From DATFVA01 sp963800255 (GTDB lineage: Bacteria; Bacteroidota; Ignavibacteria; Ignavibacteriales; Ignavibacteriaceae), in NCBI GenBank assembly GCA_963800255.1, contig CAWDAK010000009.1, positions 186,001 to 250,000 on the forward strand: DNA of 64,000 bases. Reading direction: 5' to 3'. Each line of letters starts with the position of its first letter. Position 1 is the stretch's first letter. The translations under genes were made by a program, and so were the position numbers. This document shows positions 36,909 to 47,014 of the stretch, piece by piece. The notes beneath the pieces were generated by a model. That model ran no database searches, was not told the DNA's origin, and saw only the letters and a program-made list of their open reading frames with translations.

Positions 36909-37943
36909 TTAATTCACATCCCACATATTACCGCTGAAGAGCAGTTTCTTTAAGTCGCCCTTTCCCTTAGCTTCTGTTAACGCGTCAAGCTGGTTATGAA
37001 GCGACTCTTCATACGTTTCTTTATTCTCCTGTCTTATTACACCAACGGGCACCGGCATTCCTTCAGTTTCAGCAAAGTGGGAAATAATATGCGCACGTGC
37101 TGTACTCTTATCAAACTCATCATGAACCCACACATCGTTGATGGATCCGTCTCCTTCATTAACGTCTATTACCTCGGGGGTAAGACCGTTGAGCTTTATG
37201 CCTTTATTACTTTCCTTTCCGAAGATCATGGGTTTTCCGTGTTCAAGGAACAGTACATTGTCCGGTTTTGTTTCCTTGTCAGTGTACAGTGCGTAAGCTC
37301 CGTCGTTAAAGATATTGCAGTTCTGAAATACTTCTATGAAAGCAGTACCCTTATGTTTACCCGCCCGTGTCAGCATATCTTTAAGATGTTTGGGATCGCG
37401 GTCAAGACTCCTTGCTATGAATGTCGCGCCTGAACCAACGGCAAGGCTTAAAGGATTAAACGGATAATCGATACTTCCGAAAGGCGAGCTCTTCGTCTTC
37501 TTGCCCTTCTCGGACGTAGGAGAATACTGACCTTTTGTTAGTCCGTATATCCTATTATTAAAAAGAAGGATTTTGATATCGATATTTCTTCTACAGGCGT
37601 GAATAAAATGATTACCGCCTATACTTAAAAGATCACCATCGCCTGAGGCTACCCACACAGAGAGTTCGGGTTTGTTAATCTTAATACCGGAAGCAATTGC
37701 TGAGGCTCTGCCATGAATACCATGAATTCCATAAGTATCCATATAATAGGGAAAGCGTGCAGCGCATCCTATACCGGAGACCCATACAATATTTTCTTTT
37801 TTAATATTCAGGTCAGGTGAAATCCTCTGCATCTGGGCAAGGATGGAATAATCGCCGCAGCCGGGACACCATCTTACATCCTGAGATGTAGCAAAATCTT
37901 TGGCTGTGTACTTTTTCTCCTGCGTCATATCTTTATTTTCCAT
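36909..37943 (-). CDS. korB: 2-oxoacid:ferredoxin oxidoreductase, beta subunit (copy 1)
   Basis: The thiamine-diphosphate-binding half of an OGOR/KorAB-type enzyme, 344 residues. It has WCPGCGDYSILAQM (Fe-S cysteines), VSGIGCAARFPYYMDTYG, the TPP-Mg motif SGDGDLLSIGGNHFIHACRR, and NNRIYGLTKGQYSPTSEKG. I prefer the ATG at 37943, which puts AGGAGGA (minus strand, 37957-37951) 7 bases upstream; the ATG at 37949 is too close. It overlaps the end of korA. It is a clear paralogue of 40225-41262. 2-oxoglutarate is the likeliest substrate. Confidence 0.92.
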   Translation of the reverse strand: MENKDMTQEKKYTAKDFATSQDVRWCPGCGDYSILAQMQRISPDLNIKKENIVWVSGIGCAARFPYYMDTYGIHGIHGRASAIASGIKINKPELSVWVASGDGDLLSIGGNHFIHACRRNIDIKILLFNNRIYGLTKGQYSPTSEKGKKTKSSPFGSIDYPFNPLSLAVGSGATFIARSLDRDPKHLKDMLTRAGKHKGTAFIEVFQNCNIFNDGAYALYTDKETKPDNVLFLEHGKPMIFGKESNKGIKLNGLTPEVIDVNEGDGSINDVWVHDEFDKSTARAHIISHFAETEGMPVPVGVIRQENKETYEESLHNQLDALTEAKGKGDLKKLLFSGNMWDVN

Positions 37944-39777
37944 TTTCATTTCCTCCTAAAATGGATTCAATCTTCGATTCTATTTCAGATGACTTGAAGG
38001 GTAATCCCTGTATCTTATTGAAAGGTTCTACATCCAGCAGGAATTCCTGTCTTAATAATTTTGCAAGCTGACCCATGTTAATCTCGGGGCAAACAATGTG
38101 CTTATACTTCTTAAGAACATCGGCAGTATTTTTAGGAAAGGGATTAAGATACCGGAAATGGGCATGAGCTACCTTCAGTCCTCTTCCTCTCGCACGATTA
38201 ACTGCTTCCCGGATGGACCCATAAGTACTTCCCCACCCTGCTATCAGCAGATCCGCATCCTTATCACCTTCAACTTCAAGATCAGGTATATCATTTTCAA
38301 TGTTCTTAACTTTTTGAGCACGCAGCCTTACCATAAACTCATGGTTCTCAGGATCATAACTAACGTCACCGGTAACATTGGCTTTTTCCAGGCCTCCTAT
38401 TCTGTGCTCAAGTCCCGGTGTTCCGGGAACAGCCCAGGGTCTTGCCAGTTTTTCATCCCGTTTATACGGCTGGAAATTATCGGGATTGGTTCTGAACTTA
38501 ACTTCTATTTCAGGGATCGTATCCGGATCAGGTATTTTCCAGGGCTCAGATCCATTAGCAAGATAGCCGTCTGATAAATACATAACAGGCACCATGTACT
38601 GAACAGCTATACGGGCGGCTTCCAGTGCCATTGCAAAACAGTCGGCCGGAGTAGAAGGCGCAATAATAACAACCGGCGCCTCGCTGTTCCTGCCATACAT
38701 AGCCTGGAGAAGATCAGCCTGTTCAGTTTTCGTAGGCAAACCTGTGCTTGGTCCACCGCGCTGTATATCTATAATAATCAGCGGAAGTTCGGTCATTACA
38801 GCCAGACCAATTGCTTCGGTCTTAAGGGCCACACCGGGACCGCTGGTAGTGGTTATGCCAAGGGCTCCGGAAAAAGAAGCACCAATAGCCGCACTTACCG
38901 CCGCTATTTCGTCCTCCGCCTGGAAGGTTCTTACACCGAAATTTTTATGTTTACTAAGTTCATGCAAGATATCAGAAGCCGGGGTTATAGGGTATGAACC
39001 GAGGAATAACGGGAGTCCAGCTTTTACCGAAGCAGTAACAAACCCGATTGCAAGGGCCTCGTTGCCAGAAATATTCCGGTACCTTCCCTTAATCAGCTTA
39101 GCAGGCTGAACTGTGTAGCGGGTGGTAAAAAGCTCAGTGTTCTCACCGAAGTAGTAGCCTGACTTCAATGCTTTCTCATTTGCAGCCGCAATATCTTCTC
39201 TTGATTTAAACTTTGAATGGATCCATTTTATTGTAGGCTCAATGGGCCTGCTGTAAAGCCAGTACATCATTCCAAGGGCAAAAAAGTTTTTGCATCTATC
39301 AATCTCCTTGGCTGAAAGCCCGGTATCCTCAAGCGCAGTTTTAGTCAGCTGGGTAAGCGGAACCTGAACTACATTATAACCTTCAACAGTTCCGTCTTCA
39401 AGAGGATTGCTATCGTAGCCTGCAAGCTTAAAGTTCCTCTGATCAAAGGAATTTATATTAACGATAATAGTTCCGCCCGTTTTCAAATCTTTTATATTTG
39501 TTTTCAGAGCAGCGGGATTCATAGCTACAAGTATGTCCGGGGAATCTCCGGGAGTATGAATATCATCACTGCTGAAATGAAGCTGAAAGCCGCTAACGCC
39601 GTAAGTAGTTCCGGCGGGGGCACGAATTTCTGCCGGGTAATCAGGAAGTGTACTAAGGTCATTGCCAACCAGGGCAGTTGTATTGGTAAACTGGCTGCCC
39701 GTTAACTGCATTCCGTCCCCTGAATCTCCTGCAAATCTGACGGTAACGTCAGAGAGATCTAATACGCCTTTTTGCAT
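37933..39777 (-). CDS. korA: 2-oxoacid:ferredoxin oxidoreductase, fused gamma-alpha subunit (copy 1)
   Basis: A 614-residue subunit. The N-terminal gamma domain (about 1-190: VTVRFAGDSGDGMQLTGSQF, YPAEIRAPAGTTYGVSGF) is fused to the alpha domain (from SGNEALAIGFVTASVKAGLP, LGSYPITPASDILHELS, TTTSGPGVALKTEAIGLA, QRGGPSTGLPTKTEQADL). The C-terminal part holds GWGSTYGSIREA. It works with KorB in reversible oxidative decarboxylation, passing electrons to ferredoxin. It overlaps korB by 11 bases. The family cannot be split by substrate from sequence alone. Confidence 0.93.
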   Translation of the reverse strand: MQKGVLDLSDVTVRFAGDSGDGMQLTGSQFTNTTALVGNDLSTLPDYPAEIRAPAGTTYGVSGFQLHFSSDDIHTPGDSPDILVAMNPAALKTNIKDLKTGGTIIVNINSFDQRNFKLAGYDSNPLEDGTVEGYNVVQVPLTQLTKTALEDTGLSAKEIDRCKNFFALGMMYWLYSRPIEPTIKWIHSKFKSREDIAAANEKALKSGYYFGENTELFTTRYTVQPAKLIKGRYRNISGNEALAIGFVTASVKAGLPLFLGSYPITPASDILHELSKHKNFGVRTFQAEDEIAAVSAAIGASFSGALGITTTSGPGVALKTEAIGLAVMTELPLIIIDIQRGGPSTGLPTKTEQADLLQAMYGRNSEAPVVIIAPSTPADCFAMALEAARIAVQYMVPVMYLSDGYLANGSEPWKIPDPDTIPEIEVKFRTNPDNFQPYKRDEKLARPWAVPGTPGLEHRIGGLEKANVTGDVSYDPENHEFMVRLRAQKVKNIENDIPDLEVEGDKDADLLIAGWGSTYGSIREAVNRARGRGLKVAHAHFRYLNPFPKNTADVLKKYKHIVCPEINMGQLAKLLRQEFLLDVEPFNKIQGLPFKSSEIESKIESILGGNENGK

Positions 39778-40148
39778 CTTGCACCAAGGATTGTGAATAA
39801 AAATTATTTAATCCGATTAGTATCTGTTTAGAAAATAACGAAATATTCCGTAAATCAAATCACCAAAATCTATCTATATTTCCCTCATATCCTTTACTCC
39901 GGAATCACACCTAATGTTTCCGAATAAACTCACACAGGAATATTTGCTGCAGCTGGTAAGAGAAAATAATAAAGGGGAATTTCGCGGGGAAATATTCTGA
40001 TTACGGAACGGCTTTTTGTCAGTTCTCAATTGAGAGTTTTTTCCAATTCAAATTCTTTTCTATAACTTAAAAAAGCTGTTGTTGATTGTCAAATATTCAG
40101 AATTGAAAAGCATCGGGAGGAATTGAAAAGCATCGGGGTAAAAAAAAA
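39778..40148. other. non-coding gap between the two korAB operons
   Basis: About 370 bp. It holds an imperfect direct repeat of ATTGAAAAGCATCGGG (about 40100-40138) and presumably the promoter of copy 1. No gene or known RNA family is seen. Confidence 0.5.
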
Positions 40149-40171
40149 CGGACTCATCATTGATGAGTCCG
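40149..40171 (-). terminator. strong terminator of the second korAB operon
   Basis: CGGACTCATCA pairs perfectly with TGATGAGTCCG around one base, and on the minus strand the hairpin is followed by nine T's. It lies 53 bp after the korB stop, so the two paralogous operons are transcribed separately. Confidence 0.92.
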
Positions 40172-40224
40172 CGGCGAGGTAATCAAGAGCTATTTTATAA
40201 TTCAAAGTTAACGGAGGTTCTAAA

Positions 40225-41262
40225 TCAATTAACTTCCCAGGTATTTCCGCTAAAGAGGATTTTATCGAGATCGCCTTCCCCTTTTATCTTTATTATACCT
40301 GATATCTGCTCTTCTATACCATGATCATACGTTTCTTTCTTGATCTGCCGGAATACACCCACCGGCGTTGGGAATCCATCGTAGTCTGTCAAATGAGCAA
40401 GGAAGATCGCCCTTAAAGGACTCTCATCGAACTCATCATGCACTATTACATCGTTTATACTATTTCCGTTCTGATTAAGATCCACAATGACGGGTTTATA
40501 TCCGTCCATCTTAATTCCCTTATCTTTATTCTTGCCGAATATCATCGGCTGGCCATGCTGAAGCACTAAAACATTATCATCTCTTGTATCTTTTTTAGTA
40601 ACCTGGTCGAATGCACCATCATTATAGATAACACAGTTCTGGAAGATTTCAATAAATGCCAATCCTTTATGGTCTGCCGCACGTCTAATCATTTCCTGCA
40701 GATGTTTGGCATCTCTATCCATCGCGCGGGCAACAAATGTAGCATCAGAACCGACAGCAAGAGAGATAGGATTGAAAGGATAATCAACACTTCCAAACGG
40801 GGTTGTCTTGGTTACTTTTCCTTTTTCAGAGGTTGGTGAATACTGCCCTTTTGTTAATCCGTATATCCGGTTATTAAATAACAGTATTTTCAGGTCGATA
40901 TTTTTTCTGCAGGCATGAATGAAGTGATTGCCGCCGATACTGAGAAGATCACCATCACCCGTAGCAACCCATACTGAAAGATCAGGTCTGGCTATCTTAA
41001 CGCCCGATGCAATTGCAGGGGCTCTGCCGTGAATTCCATGCATTCCGTAAGTTTCCATATAGTATGGAAAGCGGGATGAACATCCAATTCCTGAAATCCA
41101 GACTATATTTTCTTTTTTATCACCAACGATTTCGGGAAAAGTTCTCTGAACCTGGGCAAGGATTGAATAATCTCCGCAGCCGGGACACCATCTTACATCC
41201 TGTCCGCTGGAAAAATCCTTTGCCGTTAACTTTATTTCTTTGGTTTCAATAGTTTCAGCCAT
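40225..41262 (-). CDS. korB: 2-oxoacid:ferredoxin oxidoreductase, beta subunit (copy 2)
   Basis: A 345-residue paralogue of the copy-1 beta subunit with the same blocks: WCPGCGDYSILAQV, ISGIGCSSRFPYYMETYG, TGDGDLLSIGGNHFIHACRK and NNRIYGLTKGQYSPTSEKG. The middle is almost identical between copies; differences collect in the C-terminal third. The ATG shares its last base with the korA stop. The Fe-S cysteines and TPP motif are intact, so it should be active. Confidence 0.92.
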   Translation of the reverse strand: MAETIETKEIKLTAKDFSSGQDVRWCPGCGDYSILAQVQRTFPEIVGDKKENIVWISGIGCSSRFPYYMETYGMHGIHGRAPAIASGVKIARPDLSVWVATGDGDLLSIGGNHFIHACRKNIDLKILLFNNRIYGLTKGQYSPTSEKGKVTKTTPFGSVDYPFNPISLAVGSDATFVARAMDRDAKHLQEMIRRAADHKGLAFIEIFQNCVIYNDGAFDQVTKKDTRDDNVLVLQHGQPMIFGKNKDKGIKMDGYKPVIVDLNQNGNSINDVIVHDEFDESPLRAIFLAHLTDYDGFPTPVGVFRQIKKETYDHGIEEQISGIIKIKGEGDLDKILFSGNTWEVN

Positions 41263-43103
41263 TATTCTTTTCCTCCAAGTATCTCAATTATTTTATCCTG
41301 AATGTCCGATGTCCTGAAAGGGAGTCCCCTTACAACATTGAACTGTTTAACAGGAAGCAGGAATTCGCTTCTAATTATTTTAGCCAGCTGTCCAAGGTTA
41401 ATTTCAGGGATTAAAACATTCTTGAAATTTTTCAGAACTTCGGCGGTATTTTTGGGGAACGGGAATATATATTTCAGGTGAGCCTGTGAAACCTTGTAGC
41501 CATTCTGCCTGGCTTTAACCACAGCTTCTGTAATAGCTCCATATGTTCCTCCCCAGCCAAGTACAAGAAGATCACCGCTTTCATCGCCGTCAACAGCCAG
41601 ATCAGGAATATCATTAACCATGTTTTTAATTTTTTGTTCACGAAGCTTTACCATCCGGTCGTGGTTATCAGGATCATAGCTTACATTTCCGGAAATATTA
41701 GCTTTTTCAAGTCCGCCTATCCTGTGTTCCAATCCGGGAGTACCAGGTTTAACCCATGGTCTTGAAAGATTTGAATCACGAAGGTAAGGAGCAAAGCCTT
41801 CTTTTTCAGTTCTGAACTCTACTTCAAATGAAGGAAGTTCGCTTGATTTCGGAACGCGCCATGGTTCAGTACCATTTGCTATATATCCGTCAGTAAGAAG
41901 AATTACAGGGGTCATATATTTTACTGCAAGTCTTGAAGCTTCAATTGCCATATAGAAACAGTCGCTTGGACTTTGAGCCGCAATAACAGCAACAGGAGCC
42001 TCACCATTTCTTCCATAGACTGCCTGGAGCAAATCAGCCTGTTCAGTCTTTGTAGGGAGTCCTGTACTGGGACCACCACGCTGCACGTTAACAATTACCA
42101 GCGGCAGCTCGGTCATAATAGCCAGGCCGATTGCTTCTGTCTTAAGTGCAAGGCCGGGACCGCTAGTTGTAGTTAGCGCAAGATAGCCGGCAAACGAAGC
42201 ACCTATTGCAGAAGTAATACCCGCAATTTCATCCTCTGCCTGGAAAGTTTTCACTCCGAAACTTTTGTAGGTACTAAGGTACTGCAGAATTTCCGAAGCA
42301 GGTGTAATAGGATAAGAGCCGAGGAATAAAGGAACTTTTGCCTTTACGGACGCGGCAAGGAAACCGAGAGCTGTAGCTTCATTTCCTGAGATGCTCCTGT
42401 AAGTTCCTTTGGGAAGTTTAGCAGCTTCAACACTGTATCTTGTTGTAAATAATTCTGTCATTTCACCGAAGTTATAACCGGCCTTTAACGCCTTTTCATT
42501 TGCTTCTATAAACTGCGGTGATTTTTTAAATTTATTCTTTATCCATTCAACGGTAGGCTCTATGGGTCTGTTATATAGCCAGTACATTAGTCCAAGAGCA
42601 AAAAAGTTCTTACAGCGGGAAATTTCTTTCTGAGTAAGTGAGGTTCCTTCAAGCGCCTTGGTGGTTAAAGTGGCAATAGGAACGGGATGCACCTGGTAGC
42701 CATCCAGGCTGTGGTCTTCAAGGGGATTAGCATCATATTTCGCAAGCTGAAGATTCTTTTTATCGAACGAATCAGTATTTGCTATAATGATTCCGCCTGG
42801 TTTTAATTCTTCTAAATTCTTTTTGATGGCGGCGGGATTCATTGCAACAAGTATATCAGGTCTGTCGCCCGGAGTATAAATGTCGGTGCTCCCAAAATGA
42901 AGCTGAAAACCGCTCACTCCGTAAACAGTTCCCTGCGGCGCACGTATTTCTGCAGGATAATCCGGCAGTGTGCTTAAATCATTTCCTACTATAGCTGTAG
43001 TATCACTGAACTGGCTGCCTGTCAGCTGCATACCGTCACCGGAATCGCCTGCAAACCTTACAGTCACCTCAGTAAGACTCTGGACTTCTTTTTCTTTTAA
43101 CAT
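41262..43103 (-). CDS. korA: 2-oxoacid:ferredoxin oxidoreductase, fused gamma-alpha subunit (copy 2)
   Basis: A 613-residue gamma-alpha fusion, paralogous to 37933-39777 along its whole length (VTVRFAGDSGDGMQLTGSQF, RAPQGTVYGVSGFQLHFG, GSYPITPASEILQYLS, TTTSGPGLALKTEAIGLA, QRGGPSTGLPTKTEQADL, GWGGTYGAITEA). It forms the active enzyme with the neighbouring KorB. The two operons are probably an old tandem duplication; whether they now differ in substrate or direction (oxidative versus reductive) is open. Confidence 0.93.
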   Translation of the reverse strand: MLKEKEVQSLTEVTVRFAGDSGDGMQLTGSQFSDTTAIVGNDLSTLPDYPAEIRAPQGTVYGVSGFQLHFGSTDIYTPGDRPDILVAMNPAAIKKNLEELKPGGIIIANTDSFDKKNLQLAKYDANPLEDHSLDGYQVHPVPIATLTTKALEGTSLTQKEISRCKNFFALGLMYWLYNRPIEPTVEWIKNKFKKSPQFIEANEKALKAGYNFGEMTELFTTRYSVEAAKLPKGTYRSISGNEATALGFLAASVKAKVPLFLGSYPITPASEILQYLSTYKSFGVKTFQAEDEIAGITSAIGASFAGYLALTTTSGPGLALKTEAIGLAIMTELPLVIVNVQRGGPSTGLPTKTEQADLLQAVYGRNGEAPVAVIAAQSPSDCFYMAIEASRLAVKYMTPVILLTDGYIANGTEPWRVPKSSELPSFEVEFRTEKEGFAPYLRDSNLSRPWVKPGTPGLEHRIGGLEKANISGNVSYDPDNHDRMVKLREQKIKNMVNDIPDLAVDGDESGDLLVLGWGGTYGAITEAVVKARQNGYKVSQAHLKYIFPFPKNTAEVLKNFKNVLIPEINLGQLAKIIRSEFLLPVKQFNVVRGLPFRTSDIQDKIIEILGGKE

Positions 43104-43574
43104 CTTCTCATCTTAAATTTTTTGATGATATGGAATTATTTATAATGTATATGCTTATCCATAATCCGTGCCATCAGAGTGGTAGGCCCGCCTGCCTGGA
43201 AATCCCTATTTTTGAATAAATAGACTTTATATGGATAATAAAAGTCATTTAAGCTCCATACGAACTATATTTATAATTCTCAGTAATGGAAAAAATTTTT
43301 TAGTTGTAAGAATGAATTTGCGGTTTTTTGAGGGATTCTGAAATGAATTCAGAATGACAGTGAAGGGTGACATTCCTATAGATTCTGAAATGAATTCAGA
43401 ATGACAGATAAAGGATGAAATTCCATATAGATTCTGAAATGAATTCAGAATGACAGTACGGGATGACATTCCGAGGGATTCTGAAATAAATTCAGAATGA
43501 CAATCAGAATGACAGTGCGGGATGACAGTGAAGGATGTCATCCCAATAGTTTCTGAAAGGAATTCAGAATGACA
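43104..43574. repeat. cluster of five ATTCTGAA/TTCAGAAT hairpin repeats
   Basis: Each copy is a 21-bp inverted repeat, ATTCTGAA-(5)-TTCAGAAT, followed by GACA. Copies start at 43335, 43382, 43431 and 43478, with a degenerate fifth at 43550, spaced 47-49 bp. The last ends 5 bp before the dsbD stop codon. An open frame on the minus strand here (SEFISES repeats) is made of these units and is not a gene. The kor promoter should lie at 43104-43250. Confidence 0.9.
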
Positions 43575-45347
43575 TTAATCTACATTCTGGATTACCTTAA
43601 GGAACTCGTCTGAATTTACGAAGCCTGTAATCCTCTGAACTTCCTCTCCCCTCGAGTTAATAATAAGGACCGTAGGCACACCCACTATCTTATACTTATT
43701 CCTTAACATAGATACTTCATCCGAGAGGGATTTGGTCATGTCAGCCTTATAAGCAGCAAACCGCTTAGCTTCGCTTATCACCTTCGGATCAGAGAATGTC
43801 ATAGCATCAAGCTCTTTGCAGGGTATGCACCAGTCAGCATAAAAATCAATTATCTTTGCTTTGTTTGAAGCTTCAATAACATTCGAAGTGTAGGGCTCCC
43901 AGTCAATTGACTGTTTGTTTGAAGGAATCATCCAATAGACTGCAGTAACAACCAGGATGATGGAGATAATTATTTTAAACATCCTGAAACCCTTAACCGA
44001 ATTTGCGTTCTTATCAAAGAACAGGAGATAAATTGCTGAGATCACCATAAAAACCGGAAGCAGAAATGGAGTAATGGTTTTGGGCAGCAGGGGAAGCAGA
44101 AAATAGATAGCCATTCCAATAAGGATTAAACCGAAAATATGTTTTACGGCGTCCATCCACTCTCCCGCCCGGGGAAGCTTTTTAATTTTGCCTGAAAAAA
44201 TTGCCAGGAAGAGGTACGGTGTTCCTAATCCCACAGCCAGAACAAAGAATAACAGAAACCCGAAAAAAGGATCTGCCTTAGCGGCTGTATAGGTAACAAG
44301 ACCAAGCACAAATGGCCCAATACATGGAGCAGCAACAATACCCATTGTTAACCCCATGAAGAAAGCTCCGAACATACCGCCCTTTGCACCACCGGCCTTA
44401 GCTACCCAGGAATCAGGCAGCTTGAATTCGTAAACGCCAAACATGCTTAGCGATAGAACTATAAAAATAAGGGCGATCAGGATTATTACTATCGGGTTTT
44501 GAAGCAGGGCTCCGAATACTGATCCTGTTAGAGCCGTAATTACTCCAATAACCGAGTATGTAACGGCCATACCTACAACAAAAAGGAGTCCCATCCCGAC
44601 AAGCCTGCTTGTTTTCCCTTCACTCTGACCACCAAAGAATCCTATTGTTATCGGAATCAACGGATAAACACAGGGAGTGAGGTTTAATGCAAGTCCTCCC
44701 AGGAATACAAAAAACAATCCGATTATCAACCCGTTTCCTTCAAGCATGGATGAAATCGTATCATCTGATTTTTCAGGTGCTGCTATTCCCGTACCGGCCT
44801 CAAGGTTAACCTTATCAAAAACTTCTGTGTTTATCTGGTTCACAACCGATTGTTTATCAGCTATCTCAACAACTATTGAATCCTTAACTGTATTGGGGGG
44901 CATACACGTCATATTGTTGCAAGCCTGGTAATCAAGGTATACTGGTAAAGTATACTTTCCGGGAGACAGGTTTTCAGGAGCCTTCACAAGAGCGGCTACG
45001 TAAACTTCGCTCTCCCATACTGAGAGCGGAGTTTCTGATATTTCAAGCTTAAGGTCCATTGCTTTCGGATAGGCTACTTTTTCAACCTTAAATAAGGAGG
45101 TATCCATTGAAAACTGCGAGGGAATTAAAAAATCTTCATGCGGTTTGTCGGAATTGATATGCCATCCGCTATCAACCTTTACTTTAACCGCAACCTTAAA
45201 TTCAGAGCCGGGGTAGACTTTATCAAATGACTGGTACGTTAAGATATGTACAGGTTTAACATCACCGCCTAATTGGGCAAACGTCAATCTGCAGCCTGTA
45301 CTAAAGGCAAAGAACAATACTGCCAGGAAAATGCTGGATTTTTTCAT
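43575..45347 (-). CDS. dsbD: thiol:disulfide interchange protein DsbD
   Basis: This inner membrane protein carries electrons from cytoplasmic thioredoxin to the periplasm. Its 590 residues hold a signal peptide, the N-terminal periplasmic domain with C143/C148 (QACNNMTC), an eight-helix membrane domain with C226 (LNLTPCVYPL) and C342 (AAPCIGPFVLG), and a C-terminal thioredoxin domain with the C507-C510 pair (DWCIPCKEL). All six redox cysteines are present, so the relay is complete. nadE lies upstream with 29 bp between, on the same strand. Confidence 0.95.
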   Translation of the reverse strand: MKKSSIFLAVLFFAFSTGCRLTFAQLGGDVKPVHILTYQSFDKVYPGSEFKVAVKVKVDSGWHINSDKPHEDFLIPSQFSMDTSLFKVEKVAYPKAMDLKLEISETPLSVWESEVYVAALVKAPENLSPGKYTLPVYLDYQACNNMTCMPPNTVKDSIVVEIADKQSVVNQINTEVFDKVNLEAGTGIAAPEKSDDTISSMLEGNGLIIGLFFVFLGGLALNLTPCVYPLIPITIGFFGGQSEGKTSRLVGMGLLFVVGMAVTYSVIGVITALTGSVFGALLQNPIVIILIALIFIVLSLSMFGVYEFKLPDSWVAKAGGAKGGMFGAFFMGLTMGIVAAPCIGPFVLGLVTYTAAKADPFFGFLLFFVLAVGLGTPYLFLAIFSGKIKKLPRAGEWMDAVKHIFGLILIGMAIYFLLPLLPKTITPFLLPVFMVISAIYLLFFDKNANSVKGFRMFKIIISIILVVTAVYWMIPSNKQSIDWEPYTSNVIEASNKAKIIDFYADWCIPCKELDAMTFSDPKVISEAKRFAAYKADMTKSLSDEVSMLRNKYKIVGVPTVLIINSRGEEVQRITGFVNSDEFLKVIQNVD

Positions 45348-45376
45348 TGATAATTCCCTACTGGTTTAACAATAAT

Positions 45377-47014
45377 TTATTTTCTCCACCCCTGAACAAT
45401 TGGATATCTTCGTCCATAACCGAATGCTTTTTTAGAAACCCGTAACACCGGAGCTGATTGCTTTCTCTTGAATTCATTATGATCGACCATTCTAAGAACT
45501 TTTATTACGGTATTCTCATCGCCTATAATATTGCTGATTTCATTATATTCTTTGTTCTCCTCAAGATACATCCTCAAAATTTTATCAAGCAGTTCATATT
45601 CAGGAAGAGTATCCTGGTCCTTCTGACCTTCTCTCAATTCTGCTGAGGGTGCCTTTTTAATAATTTCAACCGGGATAATATTTTCTTTCCTGTTGATGTA
45701 TTCGGCAAGCCTGTATACTTCTGTTTTATACAAGTCGCCTATAACGGCAAGTCCTCCCGCCATATCACCGTAAAGTGTTGCATATCCCACGGCTATTTCT
45801 GATTTATTTCCCGTCGTCAACAGCAAATTACCAAATTTGTTTGAATATGCCATCAGGTACATCCCGCGAATCCTTGCCTGAAGGTTTTCTTCGGTTACAC
45901 CCGCTATATCCTGCTGAAACGCATGTGTAAGTTTCTCTTCCATCCTGGTGATCACAGAATGAATTGTAATCTTTGTAGATGAGATTCCCAGGTTCTCTGC
46001 AAGTTTCCTCGCGTCTGTTATACTACCGGAAGAAGAATATTTAGAAGGCATAAGCAGAACGTGAACATTATCCCGGCCAAGTGCTTTAACGGCCAAATAG
46101 GCAACAATAGCGGAATCAATACCTCCGCTTAAACCGAGCACGACTTTCTTGAAGCCAAGCTTGGTGCAGTATTCCCTCAGTCCGAATACCAGGGCATCAT
46201 GAATCTCCTCCTCAAAACTCCTTTCAGCGTTATGCAGCGGGGTGAGTGAATCCTTTGTTTCATAAATGAAATAATCTTCACTGAAGGCTTCACCCATCAG
46301 GACAAGGTTGCCTTCTTTATCCATGCACATGCTCGATCCGTCAAAAATTAGTTCTGTCTGTGCGCCAACAAAGCATGTATAAACAAGAGGAATATTATTC
46401 TGCCTGGTAAGCACCGAAAGCATTTTTCTCCTGTCTTCCCTCTTTCCGTATGAATAAGGACTAGCGGAAATGTTCAGCAGAAGTGTAGCGCCTTCTTTTA
46501 TAAGGTTTTCAATGGGGTCTATGTTGTATCGCCGGATGTGCCAGTAATCAGCGTCATTCCAGATATCCTCGCAGATAGAGATTCCAAGCTTCTCACCCTT
46601 AAAATCATATACATGATTCTCCTTTGCGGCATCGAAATACCTCATCTCATCGAACACATCATAATTGGGAATAAGTGATTTGTGCTGAACGAACTGAATC
46701 TTCCCGTCGTGGCATAATACAGCCGAGTTATGTATATCCGTGCCGATCTTATCATCATCCTCGGTGATCGAGCCGAAGAGGAGTCCGGTACTCCCTGTCT
46801 GTGCAGCTATTTCACCGGCGGCCTGAATTACTGCCTGTCTGAACTCCTTTTTTTCCACAAGGTCAAGCGGGGGGTAGCCGGTAAGAGTTAACTCAGGAAA
46901 GATAACCAGGTCTGCGCCATCATCTACTCCCCTGCCGTAACCGGCAAGAATCCTGGCCTTATTCCCCTGGATATCACCTATAATATTATTTGACTGGCAG
47001 ACTGCTATTTTCAT
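45377..47014 (-). CDS. nadE: glutamine-dependent NAD+ synthetase
   Basis: The last step of NAD synthesis: amidation of nicotinate adenine dinucleotide with ammonia from glutamine. Its 545 residues contain an N-terminal nitrilase-type glutaminase domain with the E41-K112-C148 triad (FPELTLTGYPP, VQHKSLIPNYD, ISICEDIWND). The C-terminal synthetase domain has the ATP pyrophosphatase motif SGGIDS (296-301) and TGNKSEIAVGYATLYGDMAGG. With nadB the window holds the first and last steps of the pathway. Confidence 0.96.
   Translation of the reverse strand: MKIAVCQSNNIIGDIQGNKARILAGYGRGVDDGADLVIFPELTLTGYPPLDLVEKKEFRQAVIQAAGEIAAQTGSTGLLFGSITEDDDKIGTDIHNSAVLCHDGKIQFVQHKSLIPNYDVFDEMRYFDAAKENHVYDFKGEKLGISICEDIWNDADYWHIRRYNIDPIENLIKEGATLLLNISASPYSYGKREDRRKMLSVLTRQNNIPLVYTCFVGAQTELIFDGSSMCMDKEGNLVLMGEAFSEDYFIYETKDSLTPLHNAERSFEEEIHDALVFGLREYCTKLGFKKVVLGLSGGIDSAIVAYLAVKALGRDNVHVLLMPSKYSSSGSITDARKLAENLGISSTKITIHSVITRMEEKLTHAFQQDIAGVTEENLQARIRGMYLMAYSNKFGNLLLTTGNKSEIAVGYATLYGDMAGGLAVIGDLYKTEVYRLAEYINRKENIIPVEIIKKAPSAELREGQKDQDTLPEYELLDKILRMYLEENKEYNEISNIIGDENTVIKVLRMVDHNEFKRKQSAPVLRVSKKAFGYGRRYPIVQGWRK

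Noticed and set aside
43245..43541. 98-codon frame on the minus strand with SEFISES/ILNSFQN repeats
   Set aside because: It consists entirely of the ATTCTGAA/TTCAGAAT hairpin repeats read through in one frame; no ribosome binding site and no non-repeat sequence.
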